Assembly: GCA_037176885.1 (NCBI GenBank)
Contig: JAWWNJ010000128.1
Span: 558,001-622,000 of the forward strand
Length of the DNA: 64,000 nt
Origin: Favolaschia claudopus
Taxonomy: Eukaryota; Basidiomycota; Agaricomycetes; Agaricales; Mycenaceae
Reading direction: 5' to 3'
Position 1 is the first letter of the stretch. Every line of letters starts with the position of its first letter. A program made the translations under genes and the position numbers. Positions 10,233-20,316 of this stretch are shown here, piece by piece. Below the pieces are notes generated by a model that searched no databases, was not told the DNA's origin, and saw only the letters and a program-made list of their open reading frames with translations.

Positions 10233-10495
10233 AATTTCTCTTTCAATTTCCGCTCGTTTCCCTGAACTCAAGCGTACCCGGCGTAGTTTTAGACTTCTCT
10301 AGATTTTTCCTGCTGTCTGTTTGTGCGGGGGAACGCCGCGCTCGATGACTACCATCAATATCAGCATCAAACCAAAAATGTATGTTTCTCTTTCAATTTC
10401 TGCTCGTTTCCCCCCAACTAAAGTCTACCCGGCGTCGTTTTAGACCTTTTCAGCTCTTCCTGCTGCTCATTTATGCGGCCTTGTCCCGGGAACGC
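10233..10495 (+). repeat. Diverged tandem duplication, unit about 145 bp
   Basis: Segments 10233-10340 and 10380-10495 share TTTCTCTTTCAATTTC, GCTCGTTTCCC, ACCCGGCGT and GTTTTAGAC in the same order. It lies immediately upstream of the F-box/LRR remnant and may be duplicated upstream coding sequence. Confidence 0.6.
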
Positions 10496-10497
10496 TG

Positions 10498-10779
10498 GTG
10501 TTTACTCATTCCCATCCGGTCGCGACGCTTCCCCGACTACGGCAGTTATCATTGACCTTACATGATGATGTGCTGCAGTATCTTCTAGCTCCCTGCCTAG
10601 AAGAATTGGCGCTCGATGCGTACGTCAATCACGTTGCTGGGTTTGTCTATCGCTCAGGGTGTAACGTGCAAAGCTTATCGTTTGCCTGTCTTTGCCCGCC
10701 CATTGAGATGATAGATGTTTCCGCCATCATCAGATCGGTTGGCGGGCTGCGCAGCCTGCGAATCAGTATCCGTATTTAA
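10498..10779 (+). pseudogene. F-box/LRR-like protein, 5' part of a split pseudogene
   Basis: The frame reads as leucine-rich repeat sequence typical of agaricomycete F-box proteins: LPRLRQLSLTLHDDVLQYLL, PCLEELALDAY, FVYRSGCNVQSLSFACL, then SVGGLRSLRIS. The F-box itself is not visible; upstream sequence is a duplicated, stop-containing segment. Coding character ends near 10765. The matching C-terminal part appears at 14740-15114 after about 3.9 kb of satellite-like sequence. In the family such proteins are thought to act as SCF ubiquitin-ligase adaptors; this copy cannot make a full protein. Confidence 0.5.
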
Positions 10780-10789
10780 GATACCGAAG

Positions 10790-13700
10790 ATGAGGACGCC
10801 GAGATTGACGATGAAGATCACTACGACCATTTTGTTCATTGCTTCGTTCGTTTCGGCAATGGGACAGCCACATAGATGTGGGTGTGGCGAACACACAGCG
10901 GCGATGAGCCTTCGCCGCTGGCGCCCAGGTCGTGGGGTGATGGGATGCGCGAGGATGAACCCAAAAAGAGACGCCCAGACGAGCGGATCCCACAGGCCCA
11001 CGGCTAACCCAAAACAGAAGGCGGCTTTGAATTGACTTGATTTGGGTCATGAAATTCGAAACAACTTGGTTGAGTGGAATACGGGAGTGGCAAGATTGCG
11101 TTTTGGGAGAAACAGCTTCGGAAATGCGCTGCCGTGATGGAGTCAAGAAGGAATCCTGTGTGTTATTGGATTTCGGTGTTAAACGTGTCTTGATGAAACT
11201 ATCGAGACTCGAGAGTGATAAGCTGGGAGGAAGTAGTTGCCTTTAATTGGATACTATGCCATTTGAAAGAGGTTATGAATAGCAGTAGGGGATTGTTAGT
11301 TGAACTTGAGTAGAATCTGAAGTGTTCGCGCCGTAATCTTGAGTAATTGAATATAGAGGTACCATGATTACGTCTTAGGCCCGATGGAAGATATGTGGAA
11401 TTTAAAAATGAAGAAGGTCCGAAGGTCGCGAAGGAAAAGCAAGCATGAACTTGATGAAGATCCAGGGAATCACGTTCCGTGAAGTCGAGGAAAATCTATG
11501 AGGTTGAGCTAGAATAGGAAGAACCCGTGAATTGGATGTATAGAGGAAGTATTGGAGTATTGAGTTGGAGCCCAATAGGTTGCGTCGACGGACCATGGCT
11601 TCTTGAGGATTATGCCTTCAAAAAAAAAAAAGTACAATTGATCGAGGCAGCGCAATCAAATAGCCTCAATGTATGGATTTGACTTGAAGGACAGGTTCGA
11701 TAATGCGTAGCTATTAATCGGATATCAGTGAAATGCCTCTTAGAATGCCGACACAAGTTAATCGGGAAAACGATGTTCTCTTGTATATCATGGTTTGACG
11801 GCATAAAAACGATGTTGACGGCCGGGAAGAAACCATTCAATGTAGTGAGACAGTTGCTTGTGGCAGCTGCCAGAGGATGTGAAGTTGCGCGTCTATCAGG
11901 GACGCAGAATGGAACGCAAAACGGAGCAGTTTCGGTCACGGTAAGCCTTCGATTTTGAACCGGCTTCAGACAACTGTCGGTGGGTGGTAATCGTTAGGAG
12001 ATTGCGAGTGCGCCGAGTGCGTGTAATGGTGAATGGTGTAGCTGTTAATGCTGAGTAGTCAAATTTTTGATGGCCAGGATTTGCGTTAAGAAATTGGTTG
12101 ACTCTAATGGATAAGCCAGTTGAAGGTTGATAACTTGTAACGTGACAATGGCCGTGAACCAGCGTATGGAATTGAAATTTGAATGTCAGCGAGGTGCCGT
12201 GAGCATCAGATTCTGCACTGACACGTGCACCGAGTGAGCTTGAATGTGAAATGGTTATCACCTGAGCTTGAAATAAGTATTTGATCGTTAGCGTCAGGCA
12301 GTGTGTGCGCGGTATTGAGAGAGTAGAGAGGCCTTAAAGGACGCCCCAGGGAGCTAAATGGAAATGCTTGACCAGGAAGGGGTATTTTATGTGAATGGCG
12401 GGGAAAAATTTGAGCCTTGAAAGAAATGAGATCACTTTGACCGTGGATGTGAGCATTGGAAGGCAACATTGAGCATAGATGCGAATGGAAAGTGTAGCCG
12501 GACGAGATGTCGCTGAAGACATCGTCATAAAACGTGAGGTAATTCGTGAGATTGGAGATTACTGAGGCTAGACATCAGAATGACGCCGACTCTAGTGTGA
12601 AAGGTGAGAGATAAGTACGCGTGTGTGTGAATGGTTAGCCACTGGGCCGGGATGAGATCGTGCAACATGAAAATCGGTGTGAGCTTGAGTGTGAAAATGA
12701 GAGTTTCATCGCTTTGGCATTGATGCAATAGTGCGAAAATTAGAGGGAATGAAGGTGTAGTTTCAATGGCAGAGATTGGGATGTATTAACCAGAAAGGTT
12801 GAAGGGCTAATTTCTCAGACTTGAATAGGAAGCTGAATTTCAACCGTAGATCTTGCTTTAAGACGCGACCTAAAATTGAAAACATACGATAAGATGAATG
12901 TGATTTCGCGAAGGCGACTCGGAGAACATCGCGAAATCAAAATCCCAAGAATTGTGGTGCGTCATCGAGATTGGACTGCGTGGACCTGCGAGTCTTGAAC
13001 ATGAATGCGAGGGGTCGAGATAGAGGGCTTGAGTATGGATAGGGCGGAGAATGCAAATATGATTCGTGAATATTTCGAAGGATAGAGCGTGGATCATGAG
13101 GGAAACCGTGCGGTGATATCTGATCGTGAAAGATGATTTGCCAATTTTGACGGTGGGAGCGCGCTCAAGCACCGCGCGCCTGCCGCTTCGCCTCTAGCAC
13201 CCTGAAGCGGAGGGCTTGAGTAGCGAAGTGAGAATTGCAGAGTCGATCTGGAGATGTCGGTCGCCGCAAAAATGCGGGAGCTCACAGGAATAATACATGA
13301 ACTGCGAATACGAACGCTCGGTGCAGAAATATTGAACAAGCCGAACGTTGACGCGAGAATGCACGAATGCATAAATCATAACCGTGAACGCTCGACTTGC
13401 GTGATGGAATGATACTATACCAGTCACGAACATCAACTTCAAACGGCTAGATTCGCTGGGGTGCAGAGATTCTTAAACTTGAACTGTAATCCGGGAATGC
13501 GATGCGTGAATCATCATTGTTAACGCTCGCCCCGGAAATGGAGATTCGGGAATAGTGAACGTCGGCTTGAAACGGCTGGACCCGCTGGAAGCAGAACTTG
13601 AGCGTGAACTTTGCGAATGTGTGGATGCCTGATTTGTGAGCGCCGTCGTTTGACCTATGGTAAAGTAGAAATTCGTGAATTACGAGCGTCAGTTTCAAAA

Positions 13701-14160
13701 GGCTGGGCCTGCAGAAACGCAGGAATTTGTGGATCGTGAAATGTAAACATCAGCTTCAAACGGCTGGACCTGCGGGAGTGCAGGAATTCGTGAATATTGA
13801 ACATCAGCTTCAAATGGCTGGACCCGCGGAAAGGCAGGAATTGGCGAATGTTGAACGTCAGCGTCAGGAGGCTGGACCTGCGAGAGTGCAGGAATTCGTG
13901 AATATTAAACATCAGCTTCAAATGGCTGGACCCGCGGGAATGCGGGAATTTGTGCATCTTGAACGTCAGCGTCACAAGGCTGGACCTGCGGGAACACAGG
14001 AATTCCATATAAGGTGAACGCGAATCTTCAGCTCAGCTAGACCCGCGGGAATGCAGGAGGTCGAGAATATCGTTAAGCGTGAGCAGGGATTCGTGAGGCG
14101 TGTCGAATATGTGAATTGTGGTGGTGGTGGTGAAGGCTAGCCGAGGAGAAATGCAGGAAT
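10790..14160 (+). repeat. Decayed minisatellite block with a 54-bp core array
   Basis: The conserved core (about 13693-14016) has units starting at 13747, 13801, 13855, 13909 and 13963, exactly 54 bp apart. Each contains (A/G)CATCAGC or ACGTCAGC, GGCTGGACC and CAGGAATT. Because 54 is divisible by three, both strands show open frames with an 18-residue repeat; these are shadows. Similar words (TTGAAC, GTGAAT, GGCTGGAC) extend with increasing divergence back towards 11000, suggesting one old array. I see no gene between 10800 and 14700. Confidence 0.65.
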
Positions 14161-14739
14161 TTTCGAATTGTGAAAGTGAAGGATGTATTCATAAGGTTGC
14201 AGGGATTCATATGTGCGCCGAGGCAACTGTATCAGCGTCAATCGGGTAGCAGAAACGTTCCAGTGAGTCGTGAAATGAGAAATGGCGCCAGAGCGTCGCC
14301 AGCTTCAGAGATATGGCAGCAGATCCGGAGTGGAGGCCTCGAAGGCCTCGTCGAGGGGGGAGTGATATGTTTCGGAGGTGAGGCATAGGTCAGGGGTACG
14401 AGTCGGGGAGGATGGTTGAGAATGTAGGAGAGGTCAGTGAATGTAGACTGTGTGGGACTTGTCTGTGCCGGGGGGGAAGTTCGGAAGACCACAGTCTGTC
14501 GAGCATGAAATTGAGTGCAGGAAGACCTGGCGTCGGCGAAAGATTAGATAGGAGTACCACGGAAAGGGACCTGGAGGCTGAAAAGATCGAGGAAAGAAAG
14601 AGAGAGCAGAAGAAGCAAAAGTGTCGTGAATGATGAGCTCTAGCGAGGTGAGAGAGGGTAAACGGGAAGTCGATGGTGGTGGTAGAAGAAGAGGAGAAGC
14701 TCGGATCAGGTCACATCAGATCGGCCCCTCTCTGCTGCA

Positions 14740-15114
14740 TCACAAAACGGCACACTGTCTTCCCAGGCTCAGACAGTGTTTCTTACAGGTTGAAATTTTG
14801 GTGGAAAACCTCCGTGCATTGACTCTCACCAGCACTTCGAAAGATCTCTGCCCCAACTTGGTGCTACTACAAATCGACAGTCTGGTATATGAGTACGCAA
14901 AGCCGATGGGGGCTTCGCTATGCTAGAGTCTAGATGGGGATCTCCGCATTCGACCCTCAAGACAGTTCGAATCCCGGATCTGTACCACAGTCCCTCTGTG
15001 TGGGAGAGGTTGACTGTGTTAAAATCTCAAGGGCTTGACATTGAGGACCTCGACAACCTCGCGCCTGACTCGGACTCAGACTCCGACGAAGACTGGATTT
15101 ACTCGCACGAATAA
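14740..15114 (+). pseudogene. F-box/LRR-like protein, 3' part of a split pseudogene
   Basis: Two overlapping frames give the usual end of an agaricomycete F-box/LRR protein: ENLRALTL, LCPNLVLLQIDSL and then, one frame over from 14920, LESRWGSPHSTLKTVRI followed by an acidic tail (DSDSDSDEDW) and a stop at 15114. A 1-nt frameshift separates the halves near 14918. The order and style fit the continuation of the fragment at 10498-10779. A nearby GTTCGAATCCCGG word (about 14966) looks tRNA-like but is part of this coding sequence. Confidence 0.5.
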
Positions 15115-15552
15115 CGTTGCAGCGCACTATGGCGCAATGCGTAGCTTAGGGATCATGTACTATGTCTGTGGACGGGACGAAAAAATTGCCTTTTTTCAAA
15201 ACGAAAAAAAAAAAGACAAAAAAAGGGAAAATAGGACTGGATAAAGGAAAGTTGTTTGTGTGTGTGATCCACTTGGGGCTAAGACGCATCCAAGCTAAAT
15301 TTAAAATGTCGAGAGCACCAACATTTGCCTTGAATTTGTCAACGACATCCTGGGCATTCATTGTGAGTAGCCCGACTTCAAAGATTACAACGATAGATAG
15401 GCAGGATAACTCACGGCTATGATATCCGCTGTGACGCGACCAGGCTTTCTGATGACCCTGCGCAGTTCTAATGTGATTCGATGATCCGATCCAGGGGCAT
15501 ACGCCAGTTGTTGATGAGCTCGTGTTTCGAGACGGCTGAGTCGAAACTGTTG
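15115..15552. other. No intact gene
   Basis: An A-rich tract (about 15200-15230) is followed by sequence that on the minus strand looks like an exon pair around GTTATC...CCCAG (about 15365-15418). The joined translation is not recognised, and it is not clearly part of the transposase pseudogene that follows. Confidence 0.3.
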
Positions 15553-16027
15553 TCAAACAAATTGAGAGCGAGATTGAGGGAAACTGGAAGCCGATATGCG
15601 GGGGCGCAAGACGATCTGACCAGAGACAAGAGAGGGTCGTGGTAATGTTCTGCCATCCTTGCTGGACTCGTCTGTAAAGACCATGTGGTTTGCGGTGATG
15701 TTTGCAAACACCCAACGCATCCAGTTTGTGCGTGGTACATCATCGCGCTGGGCGGCAATACGGCACAGGATTTTCCGATTGTATCCGAGGTCTGCAATAC
15801 TTAGCCCGAGCAAGAGTCGAAATCGCCGGAAGCTCTCCATGCATAACACTGAAGTAATCGGCAATCTCGTCCAGGTAGAGTGTCGGTGTTTCGTCAAGAA
15901 GTTGGGTGAGAATGTGAAGCAGCGGTACAGGGATAGCTCGGGGGCGCCCTACCATTGCAGAGTGCTGCCTAGCGAGAGTGAATGTTGATTCCACCTGTGT
16001 GCAGGTCCACGCCATATAATGTCTCAA
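15553..16027 (-). pseudogene. IS630/Tc1-type DDE transposase fragment, frameshifted
   Basis: The frame from 16027 gives a helix-turn-helix region: GRPR, then HILTQLLDETPTLYLDEIAD and ISTLARA, the typical N-terminal DNA-binding part of fungal IS630/Tc1 transposases. One base out of phase, from about 15810, follow YNRKILCRIAAQRDD and MVFTDESSKDGRT, where the aspartate of TDES (about 15670) is the first catalytic D. After GRT the expected basic YGRA segment, second D and E are absent, so the catalytic core is lost. A short piece resembling the family's HHQEELLQ C-terminal region lies at 16090-16143 on the same strand but out of order, perhaps from another copy. The family inserts at TA, the target used by most MITEs here. 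Inactive. Confidence 0.6.
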
Positions 16028-16143
16028 TCCCTCAGCATTGAATATTGTTCCTAATCGTCGCGATCAAGCTGAATTTTGTCGGAATTCAGTCACGCATATT
16101 GCAACAATTCTTCTTGATGGTGTTCGTGCGTGGGCAGAGCACC

Positions 16144-16777
16144 TAGGGATCGGCACCGTAACCGTAAAATACGGTGTACGGCCCCGTACAATACGGCACC
16201 CGTAGCCGTCCCGTACAGGGTCTCGAGGCCCTTCCTTACGGTACGGGGAGGCGCCGTCACGACTGCCGTATGAAGCCGTATTTGTACGGCCGTGTACGGC
16301 GTTGTACGGTCCGTATCCACATCATCCTGCTGGAGCATGATTATCAGGCTTCGGCTGAGACTCGGATGTATCAGCAGCTCGCCTATACTCTGTCGGCTAT
16401 CCATTTGCCTTCGTCCCATCATTTCGGCTGAATACTGATGTGCCGGGTTGTGCCGGGTGGTCTCTGGCTCGTGCGTTCGCCAACACATTGCATGCAAATA
16501 CAGTCAGCGTCCACACAACCGTGCCCGAGACTGTTCAAATATCAAAAGCTTACCTTCAACTAGCTCCCCGCAGCTGAAATTGACCCTCCCTATGCCAAAT
16601 AAGTGGGTAAAAAATGGTACGGCCGTATGACCCCGTAAACACCCCGTAAAACATGCCGTACCGTCCCGTATAGGCCCCCAAGTTGACCTATACGGTTACG
16701 GTTACGTCCGGGGTAACCGCCGTAAGGCGCCGTAAAGTGTACGGGCCGTACCGTATACGGTACGGTGCCGATCCTTA
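16144..16777. mobile_element. hAT-type MITE with 8-bp target duplication and dense TACGG subterminal repeats
   Basis: Termini TAGGGATCGGCACCG and its inverted complement with one change (TAAGGATCGGCACCG), flanked by identical 8-bp AGAGCACC at 16136-16143 and 16778-16785. About 30 copies of CCGTA/TACGG in both orientations fill the outer 170-200 bases at each end, as expected for hAT transposase-binding subterminal repeats. There is no coding frame. Confidence 0.9.
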
Positions 16778-16888
16778 AGAGCACCGGGAGATCATTCCCA
16801 AGTTCGCGGATCCTCACGCTCCTCCCAGAAGACAGAGGAATACTTCCTCCCTACATATGATCAAGATCAAAGCTCGACACGGGGAAAC

Positions 16889-17140
16889 ATGCTTGTGATG
16901 GAGCATTATTATCAGGAGGTACTCGCTATGCCTAAAGAAACATTCGAAGAGCGCTTCAATTTTCTGCTGGGGGATCGGCTCACGACGGCGAGGGCCCGGG
17001 CGGCTCAGGACCAGCGAGCTGTGGATCGATTCGAAGATCGGATTGACCATCTATTGAGCTTTGCTATGCTCAGTGGTCTCATGCATATCTGCATGAACAT
17101 GATCAGCAATATCGGTGACGTAATCCAAGGTAAGGCTTAA
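16889..17140 (+). CDS. Hypothetical protein fragment
   Basis: ATG-initiated 83-codon frame with protein-like composition: an acidic/basic helical part (ETFEERFNFLLGDRLTTARA, RAVDRFEDRIDHLL) and a short hydrophobic stretch (FAMLSGLMHICMNMI). The final codons run into the hAT-end repeat at 17112-17239, so the natural 3' end is missing or spliced away. A GTAAGG at the boundary could be a splice donor. Not recognised. Confidence 0.25.
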   Translation: MLVMEHYYQEVLAMPKETFEERFNFLLGDRLTTARARAAQDQRAVDRFEDRIDHLLSFAMLSGLMHICMNMISNIGDVIQGKA

Positions 17141-17239
17141 TTAAGGGTTAAGATGGATCCAGCTTCATGTTAACCCTTAGCATTAACTTGAAATTAAGGG
17201 TTAATTCATTCTAAGGCTTAACGCTTAGGAGGAACACTG
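17112..17239 (-). mobile_element. hAT MITE terminus, nearly identical to the end of the 60028 element
   Basis: Reverse-complemented, this 128-bp segment matches 60028-60155 with only about two differences, starting at the CAGTGTTCCTCCTAAG terminus. Homology stops abruptly inside the element and no second terminus is seen, so the copy is truncated or belongs to a shorter subfamily. Confidence 0.75.
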
Positions 17240-17247
17240 GCCGCAAG

Positions 17248-17816
17248 TATGATAGCAGACACAACTTCATATCAAGCCGGAATTTTGGCCAAAATTCTTT
17301 GAAACTTGAGATTTAGCAGGAACTTGGGGTGGGTTTATAGGCAAAATTCGCATTTCAGAGAAAACGGAGAAACCCTAGTCTAGGGTTAGAAAAGCGCGAA
17401 ATTTTTGCGCAAAATTTCAAAAGTGTGTGTACCTAACTTCAGGTTTCCGGAAAAAAACCATCGGATTATAGCCTGAAGTTGGTCAGTAGCTCAATTCTGA
17501 CCCCAGCAAACATCCATAGCAGAAGTCCCTTGGATTTGGTTGAGATTTGGTGAAGGTTCAGTGGTGCGGCAGACATTTGATGCGCTGATGGCATCGTACA
17601 GCCACCGGCTATGTCTCGGCCCGGACCGAAAGCGCGAAATCCGTGGAAGAAGAAATGATTTTGTGGATTTTGAGACTTTTGACCCGAGGGATCTCTAGTC
17701 TTCCTTCTTATGGTCATTTCTGCACAGTTTCAATGCCACTGGGTAAAAACTGAGGGCACAGTAACAATTTCCAACTTAGGTATCTGGCTTGTCACGAAGT
17801 TCGGTCCGCTATCATA
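17248..17816. mobile_element. Tc1/mariner-type MITE of the TGATAGC family, copy 1
   Basis: Imperfect TIR of about 30 bp beginning TGATAGC(A/G)GAC and containing AACTTC and CAAGCC, with TA on both sides. It is homologous along its length to 39660-40245. It ends 230 bases before the HP1-like start codon, so it may now lie in that gene's promoter region. Confidence 0.85.
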
Positions 17817-18046
17817 CCCTTGACCACGCATCAGGCCAGTGTCGGAGTTTGAAATTGGCAGTGCATTGCCGACCACCAGACTAACACCATTCGGCCCTAC
17901 TGTAGCCCCCAGCCGGTCACGTGAAGGGTAGAAATTGCGAGCGAAGCGAGCAATTACATCACCTGTCAAAGCCTGGGAATGACCGCTTTTTCGGCCGAGT
18001 GCCGTGGGAGAGCGACACGTGCACTAACACGTCCCAAGTCCATCAT

Positions 18047-19653
18047 ATGGGTCGCCGACGAAAGACAAAGGACTACGAAATTGAGGCTGTTGTGGGGGAA
18101 AAGGTTACATCCGGAGAAGTCAGTCTATACTATCCTACCTTTGCTTCAGTCCCTAACATCTCACGTAGAGGTGGTTCAAAGTCAGATGGAAAGGATGGAG
18201 TGAAGACTACGATGAATGGAAGCCGGAAGAAGATGTGTAAGTGAGCACATCTACGACGGTTTCCAATGGCCTGATCAGGTGGGCAGGACTGCTCCGGAAC
18301 TAATTGATCGCTTCCTGGCTGGCCAGCATGCTGCTCAAGCTGGCAACAGCGCCTCCGCATCGATTGCTCCTCCTTCAAAATTCAAGCGGTCATCGAGAGT
18401 CACAACGCCCAAGGAAACATACCCCCAGAGTGAAGGCCAGTACTCCGTTCCTCCTGTCTCCGCATCGGCAATGGCGGCCTTGGCTTCTCCGCTCTCCAAT
18501 TTGCAACAGCTCCCACCCAGTTCCGTAATCTCCTCGAACCAACTCGAAGACCCAGGTGCGTCGGAGCCGTCGTCCAAGGCATCTCCGGACCTTGCGAATG
18601 AGAACGATACCTCCGGCAAGCACTATGCGATGGAGAACAGTTCTCTACCGACTATCACGCCTGTTTCCTTAGAGCCCGTACTGCAGTCCGATGACGTTGC
18701 TGTGTTGAAGCCCTTGTCTCAGGCATCTCCTCTCCCTATTTTCTTACCGAGCGGAGCGGACAAGACTGCAGCACCGGAGCATGCGGATGGGATCGCTGGC
18801 TCTGGCGAGCATTCTGGAATGGAGCACCGTCCCCTACCGACTATCACGCCTGTTTCTCCAAAGCTCGTTCCGCATCCCGATGATATTGCTGCGTTGAAGC
18901 CGCCATCCGAACCATTTCCAGTATGTACCGGTCTTCGCTCCGAGTGGCACAGAGACCTCACCTATATCCCAGGATGATAATATCAATAAGACCGCTACTC
19001 CTCGCGAACACTTATTGGCCACGACGGGTGTTTCCCCAAATCTGCTCGAAGACATGGTATTGAAACCGTCCTCCAACGCTTCAGAGGGACAGAGGGACAA
19101 CCAGAATGCATCTACAGGGAACCGCGAAGACATCACCGTCAATGATGCAGAGCAGCCTAGAAATGACAGCAACGCCGCAATGCAAGTTGTCCCTGAGCTG
19201 GCCGTGCATCCGAGCGATCCCGATGCCATGGCTCAAGCATCGGGTTCAGCCCGGGACGCGAACAAGCGGCCACGCAGCCCATCATTTTTTTTTGCTGATA
19301 CAGAGCCGCCCGCAAAACGCAAGGTGGCATCAGGTCTTGTGCGAGTCTCTGATATGTCCCAGTATCAGGATGAGCCGAGTTGGGAAGGTTTTGTACAGAA
19401 AATCGAAACTGTTGAGGATGTCAACGATGAAAGGTTTGTCCATTTGATATGGTGCGTCACTCTTCTAGTTCCATTCAGATGCAAGATTCACTCCGCTCAG
19501 GCACACGGGAGAGCATAAGATTGTTCGCTCCGAAACCTGTCATTCAAAACTCCCCTCTCAGGTAACCGTCGTCGCTGTTACCACTTTCGTTTACTGATCT
19601 GTTGCCAGCTACTTCGGTTCTATGAAAGCAAGCTGCGCTGGAAAGAGGATTGA
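18047..19653 (+). CDS. HP1-type heterochromatin protein (chromodomain plus chromo shadow domain)
   Basis: Six exons: 18047-18118, 18169-18236, 18287-18920, 18973-19451, 19501-19561, 19609-19653; five GT-AG introns of 47-52 nt; 452 residues. The chromodomain (residues about 9-58) has DYEIEAVVGE, RWFKVRWKGW and DEWKPEED. The methyl-lysine cage positions are occupied by Y10, W31 and W34 (usually Y). The C-terminal chromo shadow domain (about 390-450) has SWEGFVQKIE, FVHLIWHTGEHKIV and LLRFYESKLRW. Known HP1 proteins bind H3K9-methylated nucleosomes through the first domain and dimerise through the second, in nuclear heterochromatin. The roughly 330-residue hinge is unusually long and contains a 63-residue tandem duplication (LPTITPVS at about 167 and 230), with KRPRSPS and AKRK as possible nuclear signals. 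Start chosen at the first ATG before the chromodomain; the frame is open further upstream. No frameshift or stop was found. A MITE ends 230 bases upstream. Confidence 0.9.
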
Positions 19654-20280
19654 CCCAGGAGGTAGACGGAAATTACCACCAGCTTTTTGGCAACTGCCTT
19701 CACGCCAAATCAAACCAGTGGAATCATCGTCGGCGCCGGCCCCTCGAACGAACAAGGACTGAAGAAATGAGTGTAGCAGTATCTTTGAAATATATTTTTT
19801 TTTCCTTCCTCGTCCTCCCAAATTTTGCCGAGTTCCTGCCCGTACCATCTCGATGTTATTGCAAGCAGGCGAAGATCAGTAGCGCTGAAGATTTTGCGAC
19901 GGCAAAAATTTGCAGTCACTTGCAGGTAGGGCATCCAAATGTCGATTACAAGTTCACCAAATTACTTATGTTCGCGAAACATATAGTGTCCTGATAGCGT
20001 CCTGATAGCATCCCGATCGGGCACTGTCGGGCGGTTATCGGGCAATATAGGACGCCTATCGTATGCTTATTGCGCCCGATCGGGCTGTCGGGCCCGATAA
20101 CAAAATAAATAAATTTGCGACAAAAATTTAAGGATGTCAATGACGGCGGCATATAGAAAATTCCATCAGCTCGGGAATAAGGATAACACTGACATCCTGC
20201 GCTCGAGCTTTCCTGGACATATTTCGGATTTGCTGACGACGGTTCCGGCTTCCCATTAAATGATGAATTTTAATTCATAA

Positions 20281-20286
<6 letters not shown>
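19654..20286. other. HP1 3' flank and CCCGATCGGG-rich segment
   Basis: No gene. Around 19985-20105 the words CCCGAT/ATCGGG occur repeatedly, twice as the perfect palindrome CCCGATCGGG, together with two copies of GTCCTGATAGC. This resembles subterminal repeats of a DNA transposon, but termini were not placed. Confidence 0.4.

Positions 20287-20313
<27 letters not shown>
20287..20313 (+). repeat. 27-base poly(A) tract
   Basis: An uninterrupted run of 27 A follows AATTCATAAATTTGT. It could be the tail of a retroposed (LINE/SINE-like) sequence on the plus strand, but no duplicated target flank was found. Confidence 0.6.

Positions 20314-20316
<3 letters not shown>

Noticed and set aside
13693..14016. 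CRISPR array
   Set aside because: Direct repeats with a 54-bp period but no constant repeat/unique spacer pattern, and the genome is clearly eukaryotic.
13655..14017. Open frames on both strands with an 18-residue repeat, as if a repeat protein
   Set aside because: The 54-bp period keeps any frame open on either strand. Decaying units outside the core do not keep the frame.
14955..14985. tRNA gene, from GTTCGAATCCCGG
   Set aside because: No acceptor stem, D-arm or anticodon arm can be formed at the right spacing; the word is inside the F-box-like coding remnant.
17112..17239. Interstitial telomere repeats (TTAAGGG/CCCTTAA words)
   Set aside because: The words are palindromic, mixed in orientation and part of a hAT MITE end. 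They are not a tandem TTAGGG array.
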